Counted from the first letter of the stretch, positions 42,418 through 53,155 are shown. The stretch: DNA of 64,000 nt from Flavobacterium sp. PMTSA4 (GCF_032098525.1 NZ_CP134890.1:1364001-1428000), one strand, 5' to 3'. Notes: generated from the letters alone by a model not told the origin. Made by a program: numbers and translations.

Positions 42418-42939
42418 ATGGAAAACAATTCATTTTCAAATACTTGTGAAGAAAGTATATTTTCTGATTTTTTTATTAAAAATATAAAGTCGTTGCGTAA
42501 TTTTTTATTTTACAAATTTGGAAATGAAAAACACGCAGAAGATTTGGCTCAAGATGCTTTTATAAAATTATGGCAGAATTGTAAAGATGTTCCAATAGAA
42601 AAAGCAAAATCATATGTTTATACTATTGCCAATAATGCTTCGTTAAATGTAAAAGCGCACGAAAAAGTTGCTTTAAAATATTCTCAAAACTACGCTCAAA
42701 AAAGTTCTACAAATGAATCACCTGAATTTCTTTTAGAAGAAGAAGAATTCAAAAATAAATTATTAAAAGCCATCGAAAATTTAAACGAAATTCATAGAAC
42801 TACATTTTTGATGAATAGAATTGACGGAAAAAAATATAACGAAATTGCAGAAGAACTTAATATATCAGTAAAAGCTGTTGAAAAGCGAATTCACACAGCT
42901 TTAGTTGAACTGAGAAAAGAATTTTCAAATTTCAAGTAG
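42418..42939 (+). CDS. ECF sigma factor, FecI type
   Basis: 173 aa. Region 2: LRNFLFYKFGNEKHAEDLAQDAFIKLWQNC; region 4: LNEIHRTTFLMNRIDGKKYNEIAEELNISVKAVEKRIHTALVELRKEF. This is the Bacteroidota FecI-like group that works with FecR anti-sigma factors and TonB-dependent receptors, both encoded directly downstream. Confidence 0.94.
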   Translation: MENNSFSNTCEESIFSDFFIKNIKSLRNFLFYKFGNEKHAEDLAQDAFIKLWQNCKDVPIEKAKSYVYTIANNASLNVKAHEKVALKYSQNYAQKSSTNESPEFLLEEEEFKNKLLKAIENLNEIHRTTFLMNRIDGKKYNEIAEELNISVKAVEKRIHTALVELRKEFSNFK

Positions 42940-42988
42940 GGTAAAAATGTACAAAACTGTTTTATAAACGTAACTTATAGACAAATCT

Positions 42989-43897
42989 ATGGAGGAAAAT
43001 TATCCATTAGCAGATTGGCTCAATAATGAAACTTCAGATGAAACATTAAAAAATGATTTCAGCGAGGATGATATTTCTATTTTTTCTAAAATTAAAAAAT
43101 ATTCAGCTCAACTTGAAACTCCAGCTTTTGATGAACAAAAAATTTTAACCAATATTCTTTCATCTCCAAAACAAAAAGTTGTTCATCTAAATTATAATTG
43201 GATTTTTAAAATAGCTGCACTATTTATTATTATCTTAGGGTTGTATTTTAGTTTTACCTTTTTATCAAATACTAATTTCACGGCTGAAAATGGTTCAGAA
43301 ACCGCTTTGATTTTGCCTGATGAATCTGAAGTAATATTAAATTCAGGCTCAAATTTAAGTTATAAAAAATGGAATTGGGAAAACAATAGATTGATAGAAT
43401 TAGAAGGCGAAGCTTTTTTTAAGGTTGCTAAAGGGAAAAAATTTGAAGTTAACACAACAGCTGGAAAAGTTACCGTTTTAGGAACTCAATTTAATGTCAA
43501 ACAACGTAATAATCGTTTTGAAGTTACATGCTATGAAGGAAAGGTAAAAGTAACACATCGTGACAAAATTGTTATCCTAACTAAAGGAATGAAAACAATC
43601 TTTGAAAACGATAAAAGCTTAGATGTTCCTAATACATATATTAATCAACCCGAATGGATAAATGATGAAATTGTATTTTATAAAGAAAATTTAAAAAATA
43701 TTATTTCGGAAATTGAACGAAAATACAATGTCACAATTGAGTTAAACAGCAGCAACAACCAACAGGTTTTTTCAGGAAATATTCCATCGAATAACCTAGA
43801 TGTAGCTTTAGGAATTTTAACTAAAACCTATCACTTAAAAATTGCAAAAAAGACAGCTAATAAAATTACTTTAACCGAAATCAATGTTCAGAAATAG
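42989..43897 (+). CDS. FecR family anti-sigma factor
   Basis: 302 aa. A cytoplasmic N-terminus (1-70), one membrane helix (WIFKIAALFIIILGLYFSF, ~71-89), then the FecR domain (ETALILPDESEVILNSGSNLSYKKW...LEGEAFFKVAKGKKFEVNTTAGKVTVLGTQFNVK) and the C-terminal DUF4974 region (VFYKENLKNIISEIERKYNVTIEL...FSGNIPSNNLDVALGILTKTY). It relays a periplasmic signal from the receptor STN domain to the sigma factor. The 3' end overlaps the receptor gene by 14 bases. Confidence 0.95.
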   Translation: MEENYPLADWLNNETSDETLKNDFSEDDISIFSKIKKYSAQLETPAFDEQKILTNILSSPKQKVVHLNYNWIFKIAALFIIILGLYFSFTFLSNTNFTAENGSETALILPDESEVILNSGSNLSYKKWNWENNRLIELEGEAFFKVAKGKKFEVNTTAGKVTVLGTQFNVKQRNNRFEVTCYEGKVKVTHRDKIVILTKGMKTIFENDKSLDVPNTYINQPEWINDEIVFYKENLKNIISEIERKYNVTIELNSSNNQQVFSGNIPSNNLDVALGILTKTYHLKIAKKTANKITLTEINVQK

Positions 43898-46409
43898 AAC
43901 ATTTCATAGTGTATTTTGCATTTTAATTTCTCTTTTTTACTCCTATGCTCAAGTAGAAAAGCAGGCTATTCCATTGAAAGAAGTTTTATCCGAAATTTCA
44001 AAACAACATGATGTTAAATTCAATTACATTGAAGATGAAATTATTCTGTTTGCATTAATTTCTCCAAAAAAAGAATTAAATCTTGAACAAAAATTAAATT
44101 ATTTATCAAACGAAACGAAACTCACTTTTCATAAAATTTCAAGTAAATATTACACCATTTCCAATGATAAAAAATTAGACAAACCATTGTGCGGTTTTTT
44201 AATTAATGATGAAACAAAAATTGGTATTGAAAATGCCTTAATAATTATAGAAAACACAAATACTAGTACTTTTTCTGACGCTAATGGATATTTTGAATTG
44301 CCAAAAATTTCATCTAATACTATTAAAATTGAACATCAAGGATTTGAAAATTTTGAAATAAATCCTGAAGATTTATATGTTGTAAATTGTCCAAATTTTT
44401 ATTTAAAACCGATCATTCAAACATTAGAAGAAGTAAAAACAGGTTTATATTTAACCACAGGTATTTACAAAAGAAATGATGGTTCGATAATTATAAAACC
44501 ACAAAACTTTGGAATTCTACCCGGATTGACTGAACCGGATGTTTTGCAAACTATGCAGCAAATTCCTGGCATCCTAAGTATAGACGAAACTATTTCAAAC
44601 ATCAGTGTTCGAGGCGGAACACACGACCAAAATTTATTTCTATGGAATGATATTAGAATGTTTCAAACTGGACACTTTTTTGGATTAATTTCGGCATTTA
44701 ACCCTACATTATCGCATACCATTTCAATTACTAAAAATGGAAGTTCAGCATTTTTTGGAGAAAGTGTTTCTAGTTTAGTTATCTTATCATCAAGAAATGA
44801 AAATGACGAAAAACCATCTACAACTATTGGTTCAAATATGATTAGCGCTGAGTTTTATAAGAAATTAAAATTATCAAAAACTACTTCGATTACCATTTCT
44901 GGAAGAAGATCATTTACTGATTTTTTCTATTCCCCAGCTTTTAAAAATTATAGCAAACGTATTTTTCAAAATACTGAAATCACCGATTTAAGTACTAATC
45001 AAATTATTGATTATAACAACAATGTTGACTTTTATTTTTATGATGCGTCAATTCAGTTACAACAAAAAATTGGCAAAAAAAATGAATTAAATCTAGATTT
45101 AATAACCATAAAAAATCATTTGGATTTTGAAGAATATTCGGCTACTGATAGTTCTAGAAGTGAATTGAAACAAACAAATTTTGGAGGTTCACTGTCTTGG
45201 AAAACTAATTGGAATAAAAAAAATTCGACACAAATTATTTCTAGTTTTTCTAATTACAATCTGATTTCTGAAAATCAAACTTTGGAAAGCAATCAAACTT
45301 TAAACCAAGAAAATAAAGTGTTGGATTTAGCATTAAAACTTCAGCATAACTATGAAGTTTCAAACAAATTCAAACTTGGTTTTGGTTATCAAATAAATGA
45401 AATTGGAGTTACCAATTTTGATGAAATTAACCTTCCAATATTTTCAAGAAAAATTACAAACGTATTAATTTCTCATGCAGGAATTACCGAAAGCACATTT
45501 CAATCGAACAATAAAAAAAGCATATTGAAACTTGGTGTTAGAGGAAATTATTTTGAAAAATTTAATGTAGTTTTAATTGAGCCAAGATTACAATTTAATC
45601 AAAAAATCAGCAGTAATTTTAACCTAGAAATTCTAGGAGAATTTAAAAATCAGACGCTTTCACAAATAATTGATTTACAACAAGACTTTTTAGGCATTGA
45701 AAAAAGGCGTTGGACATTGGCCAATAATGAATCAATTCCTATTCAAAAAAGCAAACAAGTTTCAATTGGGTTTACTTTTAAAAAGAATAATTGGTTAATA
45801 AATCTAGATAATTTTTATAAAGAAATTGATGGAATAACCACTAGCAGTCAAGGATTTCAAAACCAATTTGAATTTATAAAATCAACTGGAAGTTACGCTG
45901 TTTTTGGAAGCGAATTGTTGATACAAAAGAATTTTGGAAACTTTTACACTTGGATTAATTATACATTTAATGAAAATAATTATTCATTTGAAGCCTTAAC
46001 CAATGGAGATTTTCAAAATAATTTTGAAATCATGCATACAATAAATTGGTCTGCTATTTATGAATGGAATAATCTGAAAATTGCTCTTGGTTCAAAATAT
46101 CATACCGGAAGGCCAATTACAACTCCTTTAAATTTGGTTGTAACCGAAGCTAATCCTAATATTATTTACGATTTACCAAACAGAAGTAAACTTGATGACT
46201 ATTTTCAAATGAATTTTTCGGTTTCTAGAAAGTGGAATTTTAATGATGATTTTAATTTACAAACAGCTTTTTCTATCATTAACGTTTTGAACACGAAAAA
46301 TAGCATCAACCGATTTTACAGAGTAAACAGCAGCAATAATTCCATTGAAAGTGTTGATACTTATTCAATGCAGTTTACGCCTAACTTTAGTTTTAAACTA
46401 AGTTTTTAA
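43884..46409 (+). CDS. TonB-dependent receptor with N-terminal STN signalling domain
   Basis: 841 aa. Signal peptide (~1-22), STN domain (IPLKEVLSEISKQHDVKFNYIED, ~28-95), CarboxypepD_reg-like domain (~100-170), plug (DVLQTMQQIPGILSIDETISNISVRGGTHDQNLFLWNDIRMFQTGHFFG) and a 22-strand-type barrel ending in FSFKLSF. Receptors with STN signal through FecR to their own sigma factor, so this operon is probably induced by the transported ligand. No SusD partner is present. Ligand unknown; the divergent lipoproteins are candidates for ligand capture. Confidence 0.93.
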   Translation: MFRNRTFHSVFCILISLFYSYAQVEKQAIPLKEVLSEISKQHDVKFNYIEDEIILFALISPKKELNLEQKLNYLSNETKLTFHKISSKYYTISNDKKLDKPLCGFLINDETKIGIENALIIIENTNTSTFSDANGYFELPKISSNTIKIEHQGFENFEINPEDLYVVNCPNFYLKPIIQTLEEVKTGLYLTTGIYKRNDGSIIIKPQNFGILPGLTEPDVLQTMQQIPGILSIDETISNISVRGGTHDQNLFLWNDIRMFQTGHFFGLISAFNPTLSHTISITKNGSSAFFGESVSSLVILSSRNENDEKPSTTIGSNMISAEFYKKLKLSKTTSITISGRRSFTDFFYSPAFKNYSKRIFQNTEITDLSTNQIIDYNNNVDFYFYDASIQLQQKIGKKNELNLDLITIKNHLDFEEYSATDSSRSELKQTNFGGSLSWKTNWNKKNSTQIISSFSNYNLISENQTLESNQTLNQENKVLDLALKLQHNYEVSNKFKLGFGYQINEIGVTNFDEINLPIFSRKITNVLISHAGITESTFQSNNKKSILKLGVRGNYFEKFNVVLIEPRLQFNQKISSNFNLEILGEFKNQTLSQIIDLQQDFLGIEKRRWTLANNESIPIQKSKQVSIGFTFKKNNWLINLDNFYKEIDGITTSSQGFQNQFEFIKSTGSYAVFGSELLIQKNFGNFYTWINYTFNENNYSFEALTNGDFQNNFEIMHTINWSAIYEWNNLKIALGSKYHTGRPITTPLNLVVTEANPNIIYDLPNRSKLDDYFQMNFSVSRKWNFNDDFNLQTAFSIINVLNTKNSINRFYRVNSSNNSIESVDTYSMQFTPNFSFKLSF

Positions 46410-46410
46410 A

Positions 46411-48189
46411 TTACATTCTTTCAGGAACTTCAATTCCAAGTAAACTAAAAGCTAACTTAATTGTTTCGCCTACTTTTTTAGAAAGTTGTACTCTAAAAAT
46501 TTTCTTTTCAAGGTTTTCTTCTCCTAAAATTGAAACCGATTGATAAAACGAATTGTATTCTTTAACTAAATCATACGTATAATTAGCAACTAAAGCTGGA
46601 CTATGGTTATGAGCAGCATTTTGAATCACTTCAGGAAAAAGCTCCAGTTGTTTTATCAATTCTTTCTCTTTTTCGTGTAAAACTTCAAGTGAACTTTTAG
46701 CACTAAAATCAAAATCTGCTTTTCTTAAAATCGATTGGATTCGAGCATAAGTATACTGAATAAACGGACCAGTATTTCCAGCAAAATCAACGGATTCTTC
46801 AGGATTGAAGAGAATTTGTTTTTTTGGATCAACTTTTAAAATATAATATTTTAAAGCACCGAGTCCAATTGTTTTAAATAATTGTTCTTTCTCGGTTTCC
46901 GAATATCCATCAAGTTTTCCTAATTCTTCAGAAATTGTTTTTGCAGTAGAAGTCATTTCTTCCATCAAATCATCAGCATCAACAACAGTTCCTTCACGAG
47001 ATTTCATTTTTCCAGAAGGCAATTCTACCATTCCATAACTTAAGTGGAATAAGTTTTCTGCCCAATCAAAGCCTAGTTTTTTCAGAATCAAAAACAATAC
47101 TTTAAAGTGATAATCTTGTTCGTTACCAACTGTATAAACCATTCCGCCAACATCGGGAAAATCTTTTACACGTTGAATAGCTGTTCCAATGTCTTGTGTC
47201 ATGTAAACTGCTGTTCCATCTGAACGAAGAACAATTTTTCTATCTAAACCTTCATCGGTTAAATCAATCCAAACTGAACCATCAGGATCTTTTTCAAAAA
47301 TTCCCTTTTCAAGACCAAACTGAACCACTTCTTTTCCTAATAAATAGGTATTGCTTTCATAATAATAGGAATCAAAATCAACGCCAAGATTTTTATAGGT
47401 TTGTGCAAAACCATCGTAAACCCATTGGTTCATGGTTTTCCAAAGTTCAATAACTTCAGGCTTTCCAGCTTCCCAATCTAAAAGCATTTGTTGAGCTTCA
47501 ATAATAACTGGAGCTTGCTTTTTAGCTTCTTCTTCTGTTTTTCCTTGAGAAATTAATTCTGAAATTTCTTTTTTGTATTGCTTATCAAATTCAACATAAA
47601 AATTCCCAACCAATTTATCACCTTTCAATCCCGTAGATTCAGGTGTTTGACCATTTCCTAATTTTTGCCATGCTAACATTGACTTACAGATATGTATTCC
47701 GCGGTCGTTAATAATTTGTGTTTTATAAACTTTTTTACCAGATGCTTTAATAATTTCAGCAACCGAATATCCTAAAAGGTTATTACGAACATGCCCAAGA
47801 TGCAAAGGTTTATTAGTGTTTGGCGAAGAATATTCAACCATAACAGCTTTATCATTTTCACTTGTAGAAGCAAATCCGAAAGTAGTATTTTGGTTTATAT
47901 TATTAAAAAAGTTTACATAATAATTATCAGAAATTACAATGTTTAAAAATCCTGCAACCACATTAAACTTATCTATTTCAGCAACATTTTCAACTAAATA
48001 ATTACCAATTTTAGTTCCAATTTCTACTGGATTTCCTTTAATAACTTTCAATAATGGAAAAATAACCATTGTTATATCGCCTTCAAAATCTTTCCTAGTA
48101 TTCTGAAACTCTATCTTTTCGATTGAAACATCAAAAATAGTTTGAATAGAAGATTTTATATACGGTAATAAAAGTGTACTTAGGTTCAT
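46411..48189 (-). CDS. argS: Arginyl-tRNA synthetase
   Basis: 592 aa from the ATG at 48189 (MNLSTLLLPYIK); a longer in-frame start would add seven residues. Class I features: the HIGH-like motif SSPNTNKPLHLGHVRNN, GMVELPSGKMKSREG (KMSKS equivalent), an N-terminal Add-1 domain for tRNA recognition, and a C-terminal DALR anticodon-binding helix bundle. Its stop lies 1 base from the convergent receptor stop, without a terminator. Confidence 0.97.
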   Translation of the reverse strand: MNLSTLLLPYIKSSIQTIFDVSIEKIEFQNTRKDFEGDITMVIFPLLKVIKGNPVEIGTKIGNYLVENVAEIDKFNVVAGFLNIVISDNYYVNFFNNINQNTTFGFASTSENDKAVMVEYSSPNTNKPLHLGHVRNNLLGYSVAEIIKASGKKVYKTQIINDRGIHICKSMLAWQKLGNGQTPESTGLKGDKLVGNFYVEFDKQYKKEISELISQGKTEEEAKKQAPVIIEAQQMLLDWEAGKPEVIELWKTMNQWVYDGFAQTYKNLGVDFDSYYYESNTYLLGKEVVQFGLEKGIFEKDPDGSVWIDLTDEGLDRKIVLRSDGTAVYMTQDIGTAIQRVKDFPDVGGMVYTVGNEQDYHFKVLFLILKKLGFDWAENLFHLSYGMVELPSGKMKSREGTVVDADDLMEEMTSTAKTISEELGKLDGYSETEKEQLFKTIGLGALKYYILKVDPKKQILFNPEESVDFAGNTGPFIQYTYARIQSILRKADFDFSAKSSLEVLHEKEKELIKQLELFPEVIQNAAHNHSPALVANYTYDLVKEYNSFYQSVSILGEENLEKKIFRVQLSKKVGETIKLAFSLLGIEVPERM

Positions 48190-48328
48190 AATTACTGAAT
48201 TAAGCGGCAAAGATAATCATTAATAAAAATATTTTTAGCTTTAAAATATAAAAGCCAAACTTTAAAAATAATAAAATGTAAGTTTTTTATATGTTAATTA
48301 TAAATAATAATGCATTTTGTCGATTTAT

Positions 48329-48361
48329 TTTGCTTTTTAACGATACTTTCATTCATATTTG
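48329..48361 (+). promoter_or_regulatory. Promoter of the giant adhesin gene
   Basis: TTTG (48329-48332), 21 bp, CATATTTG (48354-48361), one mismatch to TAnnTTTG. The ATG at 48383 lies 22 bases on. Confidence 0.7.
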
Positions 48362-48382
48362 TACTGTCAAAATCCCCAAATT

Positions 48383-51300
48383 ATGAAAAAGTTAATACTA
48401 TTATTAGTTCTTTTAAATTTTAGCCTTGGTTTATCTCAACCAATAACGGTAAGTACTTCTACTTACACTGTGCCACAATTAGTAAATAATGTTTTAATTA
48501 ATTCACCTTGTGTTAATGCAACAAACATTACCTGGAGAACAGGAACAAATTTTGGTTCATCCAATGGAATTGGTTTTTTCCAAAATTCAAATCCAAATTT
48601 CCCAATGCAAAGTGGAGTTGTATTAAGCACAGGAAATGCACTTAACACTCCAGGTCCAAATACATCTTTATTAAATGATGGTTCTACAGCTTGGACAGGT
48701 GATACTAGTTTAGAAGCAACATTAGCTGCAGCTGGAATTCCAATGACATCAACCAATGCTACAGTTTTAGAATTTGATTTTTTACCAATATCATCAAACT
48801 TTAGTTTTGATTTTGTATTTGCTTCCGAGGAATATGGAAACTTCCAATGTCAATATTCAGATGCATTCGCTTTCTTACTAACAAATATGAATACTGGCGT
48901 TACCACTAACTTGGCAGTTGTTCCAAATACAACCACACCAATTTCAGTAGTAACAATTAGAGATTTTGTATATAACTCATCTTGTCCATCAGCAAATGCT
49001 CAATTCTTTGGAAGTTTTAACGGTGGTTCTAATGCAAATAATGCTGCAATAAATTTTAATGGTCAAACTAAATTGTTAACCGCAGCTTCTGTTTTAACAC
49101 CAAATGTACCATACCATATTAAATTAGTAATTGCAGACAGATTGGATCCACAATCTGATTCATCAATTTACATATCATCAAATAGTTTCAACATTGGTCA
49201 AAATGTCCTTGGATTAGACTTGACTGTTGCAAACTCAACTGCAATATGTTATGGTTCAACACATTTATTAGAAACAGGATTAAACCCTAGTGAATACACT
49301 TTTGTTTGGAAAAAAAATGGAGTAGTAATTAATGGCCAAACAGAACCAAGCTTAAATGTAACACAAACTGGTACATACAGTGTAACTTATACAAGTATAT
49401 TTAGTAGCTGTGAACCTTTTACCGATGAAGTTTTAATAGAATTTTATCCCCAAATTTCATCTCCAAATCCTAACAACTTATATAAATGTGATATTGGAGC
49501 TGCATCATATACTTTTGATTTGAGTGCTAATACTACTAGAGTTAAACAAGGACTAGATCCAGCAACAACGGTTACTTACCATAGTTCACAAAGTGATGCT
49601 AATAATAATATAAATCCACTTCCATTACAATATGAAAGTGCTGGTAATCAAACTATCTATGTTAGAATACAGTTGCCAAATAGTTTATGTTTTAGAGTAA
49701 AATCATTTCAATTATTATTATCGCCGCCACCAGTTGCAAACCAAGCTCCTGATTTAGTTAAATGTGAAAAATCATATGGCTCAAATAATGCAAACTTTGA
49801 TTTGAGACCTCAATCTCCAATTATTTTAAATGGACAATCTGCAAATATATATACTGTAAAGTATTATACTTCTTTAAATGATGCTAATAATGCAACAAAC
49901 CCTCTTAGTAATGGAAACGTTGCAAATGGTTTATATACAAACACAACAATATATGTTAGAGTTTATAATACAAATGATCCTTCATGTTTTAGTATTACTA
50001 GTTTTAATTTAATAGTCAATCCTATTCCTAATGTGGATGTATTGGAAAATGTGATTGTTTGTGATAGCTATACATTACAACCTTTAGTTAATGGAAACTA
50101 TTTTACAGAACCAAACGGAGAAGGCACACAAATGTTTTCAGGAGATATCTTAACAGAAACTCAAACTATATATATATTTAACCAACCAAATGGTCCAAAT
50201 ACATGTAGTGCATCGAGTTCGTTTACAGTTACTATAGTTGATGTTGATCAATTAACTCCTGAAGATATAACAAGTTGCAATAGTTATACATTAAATCAAC
50301 CTACATATGGTAAATATTATACACAACCTGGAGGCAATGGCTCAGAAATTCCATCAGGAACAGTTATAACAAGTAATCAAACTATATATTATTATTTTAC
50401 AACTACAATTGACCCTATTTGTGTAGTAGATACAAGTTTTAATGTAACTATAGTTCCTGGATTAGATGTAGGAGACAGAAATGATGTTTTTGAATGTTCA
50501 TCTTATACATTACCTTCTTTGAGTGTTGGCAATTATTTTTCAGGTCCAAGTGGTACTGGAAATCAATTATCTCCTGGAACAGTAATAACATCAACCCAAA
50601 CTATTTATGTTTTTGCAACTACATCTGGAACAACACCTTGTTCTGATGAAGATGAATTTAAAGTTGTAATAGGAATGCCTCAGCCTGCAAATATTGATCA
50701 ATGTAATGGTTATACATTACCTCAACTTCCAATCGGAAATTACTTTACTGGTCCGATGGGAACAGGTCAACAAATTCCTGCTGGAACTGTTATCAACAAT
50801 AATTCAACAATTTATGTTTATGCTCCAACAACTAGCGGTGGCGCAAACTGTACAGATAATATGTTTTTTACTCTAACTTTTGCTCAACCTCAAATAGATT
50901 CTTTAAATGATATTTCAGTATGTGAAAGCTATACATTACCAACATTAACCAATGGTGAATATTTTACAGAACCTGATGGAAATGGAACAATGTTATATGC
51001 AGGGGATGTTATTATTTCTACGCAAACTATTTATATTTTTAAAAGACTAAATGCTAGTTGTGCAAACGAAAATAGTTTTACTGTTACCGTAATTGGGTTA
51101 CCAGAAATAGATTCAAGGTCTGATATTGATATTTGTGATCAATATGTATTAACTCCTTTATCGGTTGGAAACTACTATACAGGACCAAATGGAACAGGCA
51201 CATTATTACCTGCAGGAACTGTTATTACAACAAGTCAAAGAATATACATTTACGCAATTTCAAATACCACTCCAGCTTGTAGTGCTCAAAATAGTTTTGA

Positions 51301-53002
51301 TATAAATATTTTTTCAACAAGTGCGGATCAACCTGATAACGTAACGGCATGTGATTCTTATATTCTACCTTCATTAACTGAAAACAATAAATATTATACT
51401 CTAACTGGTGGACCAAATGGTTCTGGAGTTGAATTACTTCCTGGAACAGCCATAACTACTAGTCAAACAATATATGTTTTTAAAGAATCTGAAATTAGAA
51501 CTGCTTTTTCATGTCTTGACGAAAACTCGTTTACTGTGACTATTAATAATACACCTGTCGTTGCTCCTATATCAAATGTAACTGCATGTAATAACTATCA
51601 ATTGCCTGTGCTTACCGTTGGAGATTATTATACAGGACCAAATGGAAGTGGAACTTTATTAAATGCTGGGAGTCAAATAACTTCACCTCAAACATTGTAT
51701 GTTTATGCACATACCAACACTACGCCTGATTGTTCAAGTCAACAAAGTTTTTCAGTAAATGTATTTAATGTTGATGAACTTCCAAATATTACAATCTGTG
51801 TAAATTATACTTTACCAGTGCTTAATGTTGGAAAATATTACACAGGACCAAATGGAACTGGTACAATTTTAAATCCAGGAACAGTACTAAATACTAGTCA
51901 AACGATTTACATTTTTGGGCAATCAAATTTTAATCCAAGCTGTAGTGATGAAAGTTCATTTGTTGTAACTATTGTTCCGGCTCCTTTAGCAAATGCAGTT
52001 CCTGTAAGTTCAAGAACAGTTTGTGATGAAGATGGAACTAATGATGGAATAACATCTTTTAACTTAACAAACTTAAATTCTATAGTTTTAGGAACTCAGA
52101 CTGGTAGTGAATTTACAATCAATTATTATTTAAGTCTTTCAGATGCTTTAGCTCAAACTAACTCTGTAACTTCTACAACAGCTACAACAGTTTATGTTAG
52201 AGTAAATAATACTTTAGCTCCAAGTTGCTATGATATAAAATCGTTTACTATTATAGTTAATAAACTTCCGGAACCTACACCTAGAGATGGTTTTGTATGT
52301 ATTGATAACGAAACAGGTACTTTATTAAATTCATATACCATGTATAGCGGTTTAAGCAATGCTGGTCATTCATTTATTTGGAGAAACGAATCAGGTCAAA
52401 TAGTTAGTACATATAGCGCTTACACTGCAACAGCTCCTGGAACTTACACTTTAGTAGCAACAAATAATACAACTGGTTGTACATCGGAAGTAAAACAAGT
52501 TGTAGTTCAACAATCAGAACCAGCTGAAATCACTTATGAAGTTGAAGATGATTTTTCTAGTCATCAAAATATAATAGTAACTGCAACAGGAGTTGGTGGT
52601 GATTATGAATATCAATTAGACGGTGGATTATTTCAAGACAGTAATATATTTGAAAACGTAACATCTGGTTTACACACAATTACCGTTAGAGATAAAAATG
52701 GTTGTGGTATTACAACGTTAGAAGCTATTGTTATCAATTATCCTAAATTCTTTACTCCAAATGGAGATGGATATAATGATACATGGAACATTACTGACTT
52801 AAGTAATCAGTCAACAGCAATAATCACTATTTATGACCGATATGGTAAGGTATTAAAACAAATTAAACCAAGCGGTCAAGGTTGGGACGGAACTTATAAT
52901 GGAAAATTATTATTTTCTGACGACTATTGGTTCGCAGTTTCTTATACCGATGAAAATTTAATTCCAAGAGAATTTAAAGCCCATTTCTCTATGAAGCGAT
53001 AA
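48383..53002 (+). CDS. Giant secreted adhesin with choice-of-anchor L domain, nine repeats and T9SS type B sorting domain
   Basis: 1539 aa from the ATG at 48383. Signal peptide (~1-18); choice-of-anchor L domain (~25-235, with FASEEYGNFQCQYSDAFAFLL); Ig-like modules (~240-550); nine ~75-80-residue repeats (~560-1200), each starting C(D/N/E)xYxLPxL and continuing GxYYTGPNGTGxxLxxGxxI...QTIYxY; then further Ig-like modules; and a C-terminal type B domain (~1453-1539: FFTPNGDGYNDTWNI...IYDRYGKVLKQ...GWDGTYNGKLLFSDDYWF). The last is recognised by the type IX system and links the protein to the surface. Likely adhesion or gliding role. The strong repeat similarity makes unequal recombination likely. 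Confidence 0.93.
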   Translation: MKKLILLLVLLNFSLGLSQPITVSTSTYTVPQLVNNVLINSPCVNATNITWRTGTNFGSSNGIGFFQNSNPNFPMQSGVVLSTGNALNTPGPNTSLLNDGSTAWTGDTSLEATLAAAGIPMTSTNATVLEFDFLPISSNFSFDFVFASEEYGNFQCQYSDAFAFLLTNMNTGVTTNLAVVPNTTTPISVVTIRDFVYNSSCPSANAQFFGSFNGGSNANNAAINFNGQTKLLTAASVLTPNVPYHIKLVIADRLDPQSDSSIYISSNSFNIGQNVLGLDLTVANSTAICYGSTHLLETGLNPSEYTFVWKKNGVVINGQTEPSLNVTQTGTYSVTYTSIFSSCEPFTDEVLIEFYPQISSPNPNNLYKCDIGAASYTFDLSANTTRVKQGLDPATTVTYHSSQSDANNNINPLPLQYESAGNQTIYVRIQLPNSLCFRVKSFQLLLSPPPVANQAPDLVKCEKSYGSNNANFDLRPQSPIILNGQSANIYTVKYYTSLNDANNATNPLSNGNVANGLYTNTTIYVRVYNTNDPSCFSITSFNLIVNPIPNVDVLENVIVCDSYTLQPLVNGNYFTEPNGEGTQMFSGDILTETQTIYIFNQPNGPNTCSASSSFTVTIVDVDQLTPEDITSCNSYTLNQPTYGKYYTQPGGNGSEIPSGTVITSNQTIYYYFTTTIDPICVVDTSFNVTIVPGLDVGDRNDVFECSSYTLPSLSVGNYFSGPSGTGNQLSPGTVITSTQTIYVFATTSGTTPCSDEDEFKVVIGMPQPANIDQCNGYTLPQLPIGNYFTGPMGTGQQIPAGTVINNNSTIYVYAPTTSGGANCTDNMFFTLTFAQPQIDSLNDISVCESYTLPTLTNGEYFTEPDGNGTMLYAGDVIISTQTIYIFKRLNASCANENSFTVTVIGLPEIDSRSDIDICDQYVLTPLSVGNYYTGPNGTGTLLPAGTVITTSQRIYIYAISNTTPACSAQNSFDINIFSTSADQPDNVTACDSYILPSLTENNKYYTLTGGPNGSGVELLPGTAITTSQTIYVFKESEIRTAFSCLDENSFTVTINNTPVVAPISNVTACNNYQLPVLTVGDYYTGPNGSGTLLNAGSQITSPQTLYVYAHTNTTPDCSSQQSFSVNVFNVDELPNITICVNYTLPVLNVGKYYTGPNGTGTILNPGTVLNTSQTIYIFGQSNFNPSCSDESSFVVTIVPAPLANAVPVSSRTVCDEDGTNDGITSFNLTNLNSIVLGTQTGSEFTINYYLSLSDALAQTNSVTSTTATTVYVRVNNTLAPSCYDIKSFTIIVNKLPEPTPRDGFVCIDNETGTLLNSYTMYSGLSNAGHSFIWRNESGQIVSTYSAYTATAPGTYTLVATNNTTGCTSEVKQVVVQQSEPAEITYEVEDDFSSHQNIIVTATGVGGDYEYQLDGGLFQDSNIFENVTSGLHTITVRDKNGCGITTLEAIVINYPKFFTPNGDGYNDTWNITDLSNQSTAIITIYDRYGKVLKQIKPSGQGWDGTYNGKLLFSDDYWFAVSYTDENLIPREFKAHFSMKR

Positions 53003-53022
53003 CCTACATAGCTACTATGTAT

Positions 53023-53068
53023 AAAAACTCTCAAAGGACTTTCTAGTTTTTTTGGGAGTTTTTTTATT
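53023..53068 (+). terminator. Terminator of the adhesin gene
   Basis: AAAACTCTCAAA pairs imperfectly with TTTGGGAGTTTT, followed by T. Confidence 0.65.
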
Positions 53069-53155
53069 TCATATGTAACATTTAAAACAAAAGATAGTCT
53101 TATGGGTAAACAAAAATTTATAATGTATTCTTACAATCATCTAAATCATCAATCA

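Noticed and set aside
50058..51960. Repeats in the adhesin gene as a tandem DNA element
   Set aside because: They are in-frame protein repeats with diverged third positions, so they belong to the coding sequence.
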